Positions 12,601-23,613 of a stretch of 64,000 bases of DNA are shown here, in pieces. The stretch's first letter is position 1, and each line of letters begins with the position of its first letter. The position numbers and the translations under genes were made by a program. This stretch comes from Anticarsia gemmatalis (lineage: Eukaryota > Arthropoda > Insecta > Lepidoptera > Erebidae), in NCBI RefSeq assembly GCF_050436995.1, contig NC_134764.1, positions 3,348,001-3,412,000 on the forward strand, in the 5' to 3' direction. The notes beneath the pieces were generated by a model that did not search any database, had not been told where the DNA came from, and saw nothing but the letters and a program-made list of their open reading frames with translations.

Positions 12601-15600
12601 TATTTTAATGATAAGTCGAACTAATGAACTAACACACTTATTCTTACACTTAACAGGTGTGTCAACAACTGCATAACGTGCTGAAGCCAAACGTGTTCAT
12701 AATTAGTGAAGAAGACAAGATGTTTGGCAACAGGACTCGTCCTTCGTCTTTGTACCGTGTACTATCGACCCTTTCTGGTGACCGCTCCAGTCAGTCGCGG
12801 CTGCAGTTGATCCGCTGGAGACCTACACCATCTGCACCAGTCGGCACAGCAGTCACTGTCCGCTCACCAACTGACTACGCGTTGCTGAGCTCAGCGCGCG
12901 CCAACCTTCCCTCCACTCATCGCCTCTTAGTCTTCAGCTCATACCCAGCACCCACTGGCCTTAAAAACCTAATACAGTCGTGGAGGAATGAAGCTGATCG
13001 TAATATGGTTCAATTAGTTATGGTCAACAATGAAGGCGGCAATTTATTCGTCGATGAACTTCCGGAAATTGACCTGGCTTTCAGTGTCGTAGATCAAGTG
13101 AGTACACTAATGCGTGGAAACATTCCGTTCTTATAAATGCTAATATATAGCAATCAGAACTACGACTTTTTTTTTTTTTTTTTTTTTTTATCTAGCCTAT
13201 TTCTGTGTCCCACTGCTGAGCAAAGGCCTCTCCCCTAGACTTCCAGACCCCTCGGTCGCTTGCTGCTTCCGGCCAATCTTCCAGGAACGCGTCTATGTCG
13301 TCCCGCCATCTCCGTTTGGGCCTTCCCCGTTGCCGCCGACCATCTTGTGGCACCCACTTCGTGGCTATATTAGCCCATCTCTCAGGGTGCATCCGGTGAA
13401 CATGTCCGGCCCAATTCCACTTTAGCCTGGCGGTTTGTTTGCCCACATCGGTAATACGCGTTTTGGAGCGTAGTGAAGAGTTCCGGACGCGATCCGTCCT
13501 CTTTACTCCAAGAATGCTACGCTCCATAGCTCTCTGGCAAACCTTCAATTTGGACTTCTGAATCTCAGTCAGGGACCATGTTTGGGCACCGTAGGTTAGG
13601 ATGGGCAGTATACACATGTCGACGAGTTTCCGCTTTAAGGTGATTGGAAGGCTGCCCTTCATTAGATGCTTCATGGACCAGAAGCTCTTCCAGGCGTTCT
13701 CGATGCGTCTTTCAATCTCTTTGTTTTGCCTGTTGCTGAACGAGACTATCTGGCCCAAGTAGACATATTCGTCGACATAGTGTATGACATGCCCATCTAC
13801 CTCGATCCTACGCGTCGTGCTATTGGTCATGACCTGAGTCTTTGTCCGATTCATATGAAGTCCAACTTGAAGGCTTGCTGTACTGAGATCTTGAAGCATC
13901 AGCTGGAGCTCTGATGCCGATGTTGAAAAAAGGACAATGTCGTCGGCAAATCGGAGATTTGTCAATCTTTTTTCGCCGACAACAATGCCCTTCGTCTGCC
14001 ACGCAACCGCCAGGCTACGGAATACTTCCTCTAAGGTACTTGTAAATAATTTCGGGGACAGCGGGTCACCCTGTTTGACGCCTTTTTCTATTGGGAAGGA
14101 TTGACCAGAAGACTGAACCTCTGCCGTGCTGTTGTGAACTACGACTAATAAGAATAAATAAATAATTAAATCTTCTTTTTTCAGTGTAAGTGGGGAGGTG
14201 AATACTACTTGCCTGTCCACCAAAATGCTATAGCTAGCAACAATGTCATGCTAAAATCTTCTCGTATTGGAGACTTCAACTCGTTGTACTGGACAGAAGG
14301 TCCTGAAATCGAGAAGAATGGACTCACAGTCAATGTAAGTATAATTAGATACATACCTTAATAATCATATTATAATATGGACTAGATATCTTAACAAAAG
14401 TAATGGACCACTTATTTATACTTATGACATTTTAGGTCCACTACGCCGGTATTGGCAACACTGACATCAAGAAAGCTAACGGCACTATTCCATTTGAGAA
14501 GGATGCTCTCAATTGTTTTGGAATGGACTTTAGTGGAACCACGCCGAGGTTAGTAGGAAAATTCATATGCACATAGTATAAGTAAATAGGACCTTGAGTA
14601 CGATAATCTAAAACATTGTTGCCATTGTTTTTAGTGGTGAACGCGTGATGGGTTTGGCGGTAGGCGGCGCAGCGAGTACTCAGCTACAAGCACAACCAGA
14701 GCTGCTGTGGCCCGTACCAGCGCACTGGACACTCGAGGAAGCTGCCACAGTACCATTTGCCTACTTACATGCATTATACTGTCTCGTAAGTCTACCTATG
14801 ATGAATTTACACAAACGATATACATATACATAAACCAGCAGATAATAATATTCGGTTTTTTTTCTAGAATTTGAAGAGTAAACTTTTGCCGAGAGACAAC
14901 ATTCTTATCCACGGAGGATGTGGAGCTGTTGGTCAAGCAGCCATCGCCATTGCTTTATCTCTTGGCTGCCAAGTGTTCACCACTGTTAGTGATATCCGTA
15001 AAAAACGTTTCCTACTCAAAATGTTCCCTCAACTCAAAGGTACGTATCAAAAAACAAAAAATCTGAATTCGGCTATAAATACAACTAAGTGCTTATTTTT
15101 TATATTTTTTATTTTCAGAGGAATACATCGGAAATTCTCGTGACGATACCTTTGCGGATATGGTTATGACTGCAACAAAAGGAGAGGGTTGCAGTGTTGT
15201 TATAAGCTCTCTTAAACCAGAGCTAAAACTCGTAAGTATTCCTTGTCATTCCTACTTCAACTTGAATATAAAATACTATAATAATTTCGTACGCAAAACT
15301 CATATTGTCTTTTTCCAGGCTGCTATTAAATGCGTAGCTTCTTGTGGACATCTTCTCGATTTGACTCAAATCCACGGTAAAGATTTATACTCATACGGAA
15401 TGAATTATCTCAAAGGAGAAAGAGCTTACATCACCGCTGATATGTCTTCAATATTTAAAAAGGAAAATATAAACGAATTAAGGGTGAGTAACAAACTGAA
15501 ATTAAAATAGTCTTATCGATTTTGTGGTATGATTTGTATTCTTATTTGTGTTAAATTTTGTAGCAAATACACGCCATGTTGAGCGATGGCATCGTTCGTG

Positions 15601-18600
15601 GCTATGTTCGTCCCCTGTCTCGTGTCACATATGAACCAAAAGACACGACTCGTGCCTTCAGAATGTTGGCTGAGAGCAGACACCGCGGACGTGTGCTACT
15701 GCAAATCAAAAACAGTACACCAACAGCGCAAAAAATAAGGTAAATACAAAATAATAGAGAAATCCTTCCGCGATTAGAAGTTAAGGAAAATTTTATTAAT
15801 TCGAGACGAAAATAGTTAGAACTGGGTATATTAACTGATTATTTTATTTGCAGAGTGACTTGTGATCCGGAACTTAGTCAGCTAATTCTGTGTGATGAAG
15901 AGAAATTCGGAATTAAACTCGCCGACAGGCTCGTGGAACGTGGTGCTAAGAAACTACACATTCTTTACAAAGCTTACGCGACTGCTGAATTCCAATTTAA
16001 ATTACGGTAAGGAACGGAAGAAAAATATTAACGCTTTTGAAATGAATCTCTTACTTTTTTTCATTATGTTTTCTTTGAAGTTACGTATCTAATTGTTAAA
16101 AAATGTTTTCAAACAGATGTTTTTATATTCAGTTTCTAATTTTCTCAATACTATTGTTCTTCCAGGTCTTGGCAGCGTAACGGTATCCAAGTACAAGTAT
16201 CCTCTGATAATTTGAATACTGAGAAAGACGTCAGGAAGCTGATAAACGATGCCAAACGTCTTGGATCATTGCAAGGCGTATACGCTGTTGTTGGCGCTGA
16301 ACAAAACGTACATGAATCTGTGTTCACCGCCTTGGATTCAACCACTAGAACACTATGCCCTAGTCTAAGGTACAAATCATAATTCATTATACTCTTTAGA
16401 ATAATAGGGTAGATGCCTACCAGTAAAATCAGCTACTCTTTATGAAATATCAAAAACATATTTGAGTATAGAAATACGACATAGTGACGACACTATGTCA
16501 TATTTTCGTTGGTATCAAATGAGTGTCTAATGAAATGTTTCAGTCTGTAATAATTACTATTTCAGCAGTCTGAGCATTTTAGATGAACCTTTTACGAGTA
16601 CATTATTCTGCCGTCATATTAATGCCTAACTATCATTACAACCTATATCGAACATATCTTCTGTAAATCCGTTCTTTAACAACATTGTGATCTTTCAGAT
16701 ACTTTGCTGTGATAAACATGAACAAAAACACATGTGGACACGCCACATGCGTTTCTCGGGAGCGAAGCAAGCTACCCGCTACGATGATATCTCTACCCCA
16801 ATTCGGAAATGTAAGTATTCACATCAATTTATCTAATTTTATTTGGATTTCATACCCAAACAATCTATTAAAGACCATACACTATATTGCTATACGGAAC
16901 AAGCAGTTAGAGCGGAGTGCAAGTGGACGCAAGTACCTAGTTGAGAGTTCAAATCCTACACTAGTCACTAGTACTAGTAATTTAGAAGTGTTGTTTCGAA
17001 AGGAATGCAAGTCCCATAACTTTTACCGTGGTGGGCTCATAGCAAGCCCTTGCTAAGCAGTGGAAAATAGGACTATTAAATAGAGTGTTCTTTACTTTAA
17101 ACGTATTGTTACAGGGAACTGACATGAGTTGGCGTGACGCACTGGACGCGACGGAACAAGCGCTGCGCGTCTCGAAGCCTGTGTTGACTACGCGCCCTGT
17201 ACCTCAACAGAAACCTAGTTTGTTGGAGCAGATTGCATCAATTGCTGGTAATTATAAAACGATCATTTTAAAACAGAATTCTTTCGATACGCTACTTCTA
17301 CATAGAAGGTCGAATACCTAAATACGGTGCTTGCTGTGACAAGTTTGAAGATCTCAAATGGCAAAAATATTGCTACAACAGTTGACTTTTTTCTGTTATA
17401 CTTGTTATATTAACTATTATATGTTTCCAGGAATCACTATCACAGAAGACACGCCAAAGACAGCAACATTGGAGGAGCTCGGAGTTCAGGAAGACAAGTT
17501 GAAGGCTATCGGCACCTTCCTACGATTCATATACAACGTCACCTTCACAGAAGTACTGCTCCCACAGACCACACTTCAAACGTAAGATATTAAGGCCTTC
17601 GTTCTTTAGAATATATGAATAAGCTTGGTAAAAATTAACTGCAATAATTAACAAATTTACCTGCGACACTGGCTTTCAGCCGTACCTTCACTCACATTCT
17701 CAAACGATCTAACTTCTATTGTGAGAAAAAGATGAGTGTACATTTAATGTCTGTATAGTGCATAGTGTTTTCTAACGGTGGATCATTGGTTGCCTTAGTT
17801 TATCGTCCTACAGTTTCACAATAACTGGATAGATTGACTAGCAATTATTTTGTAATGTTTTTCTTTAATGTTTCTCACTTCAATGTTTATGTGTACAGGC
17901 TAATACGATTGGAGGAAACCGACTTTTCTTTCGAAGAAATCAAGGGCTTGAAGACATTCTACTCGTATGTGGATTCAGATGAGCTTATGGCTACTACAGA
18001 AATTGTGTTCTTACCTACTGTCACCACTGGCGCACACATGGTATGTATTTCAACATTCGATTACCGATCTATAATAACTTTTAAATAGATTCAATTAAAA
18101 AGTCATAGTTGAGAATCTTCAGAAGCTAATTTGCTAATTTTTTTTAGCGTGACGATGAGTTTGACGCAAGCCAGCCCTACTTGAGCATAGTGCCGGGTAT
18201 GGAGGGTCATCATGAACGCTTCCGTGTGTTGTGTGAACGTCTCAAGCTGCCGGCGCTGGTGCTGCAGCCAGGACTTGATCATCCACAAGAGACAGTGCGG
18301 GACACTGCTGAAAGATTTGCTGAGGTACGTAACATCTCCGTGGTCTTTTAATTAATATTTAATTATTATAAGGGTACAATTTAAATTAAATTGAATTAAT
18401 AATGCTAATATTTGTAACATTTTTACAGTTCTTAATGACGAAGACAGCCGTGAAAGATAACTTCTACTTGTTGGGTTACGAAAGTGGTGTCTTAGTAGCC
18501 TTAGAAATTGCAAGCATTTTAGAGGATTATGGTAAGGATAAGAATACTATTAACAATTTAATATTTTTGTTAACTTCAATGAATAGTTACAAGTTACAAG

Positions 18601-19242
18601 TTATGCTTCATTATGTACAACAATTAACTAGATATTGATTCTCTTTTTATCACAGGGCTAGCTGGCACAGTCTTCTGCATTGGCCATGCCCCCGATGAGC
18701 TCAAGAGAGTAGTGGAAGATACACTGTCGGAATACAAAACTGAAGAGGAGCTACAAGACGGTGTCGTGCGTCACATGTTCCAGTTGATGGGAGGTGCAGA
18801 CTTGGTGGGACTGGACAAAGCCCTGCAGAAAGCTAACACGTGGCAACAGAAGGTTGAAGGATGTATGCAGTTCTTGAGAGGCAACGTGACTCACTCAGTG
18901 CAGTACGCGAGAGCACTCATAGAGTCAGCGCTGATGCGCATCAAACAAGCCCAGAAGCACAACGCTGCAGCGCGGCCGCTGCGCTCGCGCATTGTGCTGC
19001 TGCGTGCTGCGACAGAACACACAAGTGACGTCACGTCTCTGCAGCAACACTCACAACAGCCGGTCACCGTGCACCAACTGAGCGCTCCCCTGGCGCACGC
19101 CGCCGACGACACGCGCTGCGCAGCCATCGTCAACGCAGCATTAGACCCTGAAATCTTGACAGCATTTGAGAAGAGGAATCTCTGTGAAGCTTATCTTCTC
19201 AATCCTAACAGTTTCATGTCTGTACAAAATGAGAATGAATAG
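6603..19242 (+). CDS. FAS-A: catalytically degenerate fatty-acid-synthase-like protein, 37 coding exons, about 2,315 aa
   Basis: Start ATG 6603, stop TAG 19240-19242. Exons: 6603-6752, 6991-7183, 7407-7527, 7734-7937, 8063-8179, 8280-8458, 8565-9098, 9180-9339, 9460-9629, 9732-9883, 9966-10149, 10225-10373, 10457-10641, 10800-10919, 11025-11134, 11224-11414, 11496-11656, 11770-12027, 12110-12224, 12309-12560, 12657-13097, 14185-14334, 14436-14548, 14635-14785, 14868-15039, 15119-15231, 15319-15483, 15564-15739, 15854-16006, 16166-16369, 16699-16810, 17115-17247, 17431-17581, 17899-18040, 18148-18324, 18429-18531, 18656-19242. All phases join. Domains by rough residue: KS 1-420, AT 500-830, DH 870-1110, pseudo-methyltransferase 1150-1430, ER 1440-1730, KR 1730-1890, ACP 1930-1980, TE 2030-2315. 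Seen: KS Cys182 kept (DEACCSS), but the two catalytic His positions read Phe319 and Tyr357. AT GHSVGELG is intact (Ser612). The DH His position is Asn906. ER IHGGCGAVGQ is intact. The KR glycine motif is lost, the ACP Ser is lost, and the TE nucleophile is Glu2104 (GYESG). Normal FAS chemistry is therefore not expected. Acyl-CoA/malonyl-CoA loading by AT remains possible. The cellular role is unknown; it is presumably cytosolic, since no signal peptide is visible. Confidence 0.95.
13168..14135 (-). mobile_element. 5'-truncated RTE-like LINE (reverse transcriptase C-terminal part) in a FAS-A intron
   Basis: The minus strand encodes the C-terminal part of a reverse transcriptase, including the catalytic motif FADDIVLF and a basic GRPKRRWRDDID segment typical of RTE-clade elements. 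It stops at 13192-13194 and is followed by an A tail (23 T on the + strand at 13167-13189). An 11-bp target duplication GAACTACGACT flanks it (13157-13167 and 14136-14146). The open frame continues into host sequence on its 5' side, so the protein is truncated. It sits antisense in the intron between exons 13097 and 14185 and leaves both splice sites intact. Confidence 0.9.
16895..17075 (+). repeat. Probable tRNA-derived SINE remnant in a FAS-A intron
   Basis: A tRNA-like B box (GTTCAAATCC near 16949) is followed by a 3' part ending 'cttgctaagcagtgga', a phrase that also occurs near 61513 ('gcttagcagtggga'). It lies inside the intron 16811-17114. The A-box half is poorly preserved, so this is a fragment rather than a tRNA gene. 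Confidence 0.45.
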
Positions 19243-19274
19243 TTATTTTGCTTTTTAATTAAGCTATTTATTAT

Positions 19275-19280
19275 AATAAA
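19275..19280 (+). terminator. FAS-A polyadenylation signal
   Basis: AATAAA lies 33 bp after the FAS-A stop codon. The 3' UTR would be short and the cleavage site would fall near 19295-19310, next to the poly(A) signal of the oppositely oriented SEC gene. Confidence 0.7.
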
Positions 19281-19300
19281 TTATTTCTAAAATCTACCTA

Positions 19301-19306
19301 TTTATT
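19301..19306 (-). terminator. SEC polyadenylation signal
   Basis: TTTATT on the + strand is AATAAA on the minus strand, about 210 bp beyond the SEC stop codon. Only some 20 bp separate it from the FAS-A signal, so the two convergent transcripts end against or across each other. Confidence 0.55.
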
Positions 19307-19514
19307 TTATTTGAATGACAATTTACAATCTCCTTGTAAAAGAGTTCTGGTTTAAAGAATAACGGATTGGAAATAATCATTTTGTATAGGAAAAATCCCA
19401 CTGACTCCCAACATATTTTGCAGACCGACGCAAAGGGGCATAAATAGAGCAAAAATAACTGAACTATTAAAAGTCAATATTTTTAATAACTATGCTCAAT
19501 AGTCCCAACTATAT

Positions 19515-22500
19515 TTAAATACCGCTTTGCTCAAAAACTTTATAAATATTGTTCTTTAAAATCCACTCCTCGTCACTACCACTCGCTATAGCTTTAAATG
19601 TAAGATTGTTTTTATTACATTCACTAGACTGATGTAGCGTATTGTTACCATGAAAGAAAGCATCATACAACATTGTCTTCAAATGTGTTTCTTCATCGCT
19701 GTAACTGGACTGCCCAGTTATTTGATCTAATAGTTTGTTATTACTGTGCAATCCCCTAGCCGCTGGTTTTCTTGTCAGCGCGTGCGCACCAACATCAATA
19801 TTCTGGCTCCCCATGACTCTTCGTGTCATATTCGTTGATATCATAAGATCATGTTCTGCAGTCACATCCGGCAATAAATTATGTATTTTATGTTGTTTAA
19901 ATTTCATGAAATGCCCGTTTTGTGCATCTGCACGGAGTTTAACAGGTTTTTTACTTTTGCTTGAACTATGTGATGTAGTTTCGTTTACAATTGTTTCATC
20001 ACGTTTATGTTTAAGACTATTATGACGATGTTTTTTGCTATGTGAGTAGTGATGTGGTTTACGATGTGTTCTGTATCGCAAACGGCGTTGTTTGCGCTGC
20101 TTACTGATTATGTAATGTTTAGCAAATCTTTTGAACAAACTAGAGTGCTTTGAAATGAAGTGTTTCATTAATTTATCGTAATCAGATTTGTCAAGTTTGT
20201 TTTTTTTATTCATTCGTCGTCCAGGACCTGAGTAACGTCGGGGACCTGGAATTGATAGATAGCAAATTTATTGCTTTATCCGAGGGATAAAGTAGTACTT
20301 CGATATGCTCAAGCCATCTTAGTTCTAACGGGAAAAGGGTTAGTTATAGTCAAAACGTCCTTAGCGGTAATTCAACTGCTATAACCAAAGCTCTTATTGT
20401 AAGTACTAATAATAATACTGAAACTTACTAAAGCCAGTCAAGTCAAACATGAAGTCCACATTTAATTTTTCATAAGCGTGGTTTAGTCGTCTCGATATAG
20501 TCTTCATTTCGTAAGTGCCACTCATACGTTTCGCTGGAGCGAGTACCACAACTGACAAGTTTCGGGATAATACTCTCAATCTTGGTACATCAGAATCTAA
20601 AAATCAGACCAATATGTTAATCAACCATTGGAAACCTGTGATAGATGTTACTGTGCATTTGATCTTTTTCATTATATAAACTTAAAAGAACGAGCCAGCG
20701 TCCTACATATGTATAATAGAATACGGGAATAAAGGCGAACACGCATTTTACTTTAAAATGCCTGTTCGTTCAACCAGACTGCGACCACGGCGAGTGCAAC
20801 TTGCACCGAAACGTTAGGTATTTTAAGGTAAAATGCGTGTTCGCATTAATTCCCGTATCCTATTATATATTAAACATGCAATGCGAGAGCTTAAAAGTTA
20901 TGATCAGCGTTCAACAGCATAAAATCCACTATAAGACCAGTGTCATTTGGTATTATGGGTGAGAAATTCCCTTTATTCTTACGCTAACACTTACCTTCAA
21001 TACACCAGTAAATAGCTTCAACGGCTTCAAACATGTCATCACCTTCCTCAGGTTTAATTAGTTGGTCGTACAGAGCTATAGAACTCAAAATATCCTCGTT
21101 TATATTTTTTTCTACGTACGCATTGTAATACATACCGGCGTAAACTGTAAGAAAAAAATTAAAAAACTGCTTAAAAAAATATTAACAATATGCAGAAAAA
21201 CTAAATTGTTTATGTATAATTAGAAGGTCATCATAAATACATATTTAATTTTTACATTAAAAGTATCAACTTGTAAGGTATTTCTGTTGTGCTCCTAGCC
21301 ATAATATATGAGCAATGTACCTACACAGAGTTACTAATTTTTAAGTATTAACAAATTACTCGTCATATTTGAATCAAATATAAATTGGATCACATCAAAA
21401 AACATTCATTGTTTAGAAGATCAAGTAACAAAATACCTTGTATATCACGTCCATGAGTATACATCAATAAGTTACCAATTTTTTTTATTCTGGTTTCCAA
21501 CAGTCCGCCCAGAAATTCTAATTCACCGGCTTCCGACATCCTGAAACATTTTACTCACAATATTCACAGTTTCAGTTCCTTCTAGGTTATCCCAGTTCAA
21601 TTAAATGAATCGAACGTAAGTGATACAATATAAGAACATTATTTTCTTTGCCGGCTCTTCTACGTGACACTCTTGGCTGATTTTCTCGGCTCTCTTTTGA
21701 TGTAAGTATTATATTAGGCGTAGATATTGTCTTCAGGGTATAATTCCCTTGCAATATACAACAAAATCGGCTTTTCAAAATCGCGGACAAACATACATAG
21801 AATAACAAACATACATACACACATACCCACGGGTAAAACTAATAACTCCTTATAAAAATATCGTTCACCATTTCATGTTCTCTCCGAATGCTCCCGCAAT
21901 ATTGTCAACAACTACTTCAGCGGAATAGGTAAATATTTGCAATAGTTTTCGAAAAGAAGCCGAGAAATAACCGATCCCCTCTGTCATCATCATGTTAATC
22001 ATATCTTGTTTCATTACTGAATAATTGGAAGCGACTGTAGTTTGAGTCAGTGATGCTGAAATTATTTTTAAAGTGAATTAAATTATATGATGTACTACCC
22101 TACTTTTCTCCTACTTTAATATTAATCACTGCTGCAGTTAATAGTTAAAGTACTAGGTGGCTTATGCTCGTGGCTCTGCTCATGGGAAAAGTAGCTTCTG
22201 TCCGTATCGAGAGTATAATTTATCACTTCGCATTTTTAATTTAAGTAAGTACTTAGATGTGAACGTGGTTTGGCTCACACTGCCTCTTTGGGCGATGGGT
22301 AAACTGTCTCAGGCTTGTGGGCCTTTTACAGTGGCAGTCTATGCGCTACCCGTTAAAACGGGTAGGTCGTTGGGGCGGAAAGATAGCCGTGTCAGGTGAA
22401 ATATGAACAAATACACTTTTAGACCTTGTAGTGTAATGCCTCGGTTATTCAATCTACACTTTAATACTACTAGTTGAGGAAATATCAAATCAGTTAGAAA

Positions 22501-23425
22501 AGCGTGCACTTACAACCGTTCCAAAACTTACGGGCAATAGACCCCGCTTCGTCGAAAGGCCACCCTGGTGGTAACTCCGGTATCTCTTCTACTTTATGCT
22601 CTTCTGTTGGCGGAAGAACTAATCCGTCGTTCTTTGGTCCATCAGCTTGCCGCGCTATTTCTGTTTATTAAAACGTATCTAAGAACTAGATAACATATCT
22701 ACATAATTCTACGTGTAGTCATTTCGCCCCTGACCATGGCCGGTATAACTCGATCTAAACGTCGGGTAACAAATAAGGTAAACTTCAATATATTAATTGC
22801 GCATTAGACCCCGTCACAGAGGAATCAGTACTTTATGTAAGTTGTTAATCACAGTATTGAAAACAACATGCTAACATTTTCTTCATTCATACCGAGCAAT
22901 AATTTGAATTAGTTGCATTTGTTTTCCAATTCATGAATAACAACATTTTAAGTACGAGTAGAATCAAATCATTATAAACTTACTTACTAGGATTATTATT
23001 ATTTGACAGCCATCTTGAAACAATGCTCTGTATTCCATTATTCGATTGTGCAAGTACTTGCTTATTTAATTCGGCAACAGAAAGCTTTGGTTCATTATTT
23101 TTCAAATTTGATTTGATTGTTGATTGTGCTACAGGATTCGGGATATTGATTTCGGTCTTTAATGATTTCGGACCTTCCTCAAACCTTGATAAGAAATTTC
23201 TTTCTTGTTCAATTTTACTATCAATTTCAGCTAACATATCATTTACGTGTTGCAAAGACATGCGCATAGCATTCTGTGATTTCAGATTCAATGCTAAAAC
23301 ATGAAATTGAGTGTTACCAGAAAACAGACGTATATTATTTACAATATTTACTTTAATATTTTTTTATGCTCACCGTAGTCGACCTCAATCAGTTGCGAAA
23401 TCCAAACCATCCATAAAATAAACAT
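19515..23425 (-). CDS. SEC: unrecognised probable secreted protein with basic C-terminal exon, 8 exons, about 608 aa
   Basis: I do not recognise this family. Exons on the minus strand: 23425-23374, 23293-22988, 22660-22532, 22055-21869, 21540-21437, 21144-20995, 20596-20429, then 20245 (or 20227) to 19515. All have GT-AG borders and the phases join. The start begins MFILWMVWISQLIEVDYG, a short hydrophobic stretch that fits a signal peptide. Exon 2 is charged and coiled-coil-like (about residues 20-115). Exons 4-7 form a conserved-looking middle containing EFLGGLLETRIKKIG. The last exon (about 240 aa) has a very basic His/Lys/Arg stretch with dibasic and KHKR-type sites that could be cut by proprotein convertases (inference), followed by a more neutral Ser-rich end. 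Its start lies only 189 bp after the FAS-B stop codon on the same strand. The gene model is moderately sure; the function is unknown. Confidence 0.75.
20712..20867. mobile_element. MITE with about 48-bp inverted repeats in a SEC intron
   Basis: The left arm 20712-20759 (TATAATAGAATACGGGAAT...) is matched in reverse by the right arm ending at 20867, with a handful of mismatches. The core holds a 'ctgcgaccacggcgagtgca' phrase. It lies wholly inside the SEC intron 20597-20994. There is no coding capacity. Confidence 0.7.
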
Positions 23426-23497
23426 TTTTTAATATTGAGATAGCATCAGGAGTATAAATTTTAAAGTCAATAAAAAAAACAATTGTAAGTAAAGATT

Positions 23498-23503
23498 TTT
23501 ATT
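23498..23503 (-). terminator. FAS-B polyadenylation signal
   Basis: AATAAA on the minus strand lies about 110 bp after the FAS-B stop and 73 bp before the SEC start codon. Cleavage here would leave almost no room for a separate SEC promoter. Confidence 0.6.
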
Positions 23504-23613
23504 TTATACAGGGTTATATCGTTTGAAAATAAACAGTACCAACATTTCAAGCATTTTAAGCCTCACATAAATATTTGATTACGTACATACATCATTTGTT
23601 TAAAACTAACATT

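Noticed and set aside
13192..14223. A 343-codon minus-strand open frame as a host gene
   Set aside because: It encodes the end of a LINE reverse transcriptase, ends in a poly(A) tail, has a target duplication, and its first codons are host intron sequence beyond the element.
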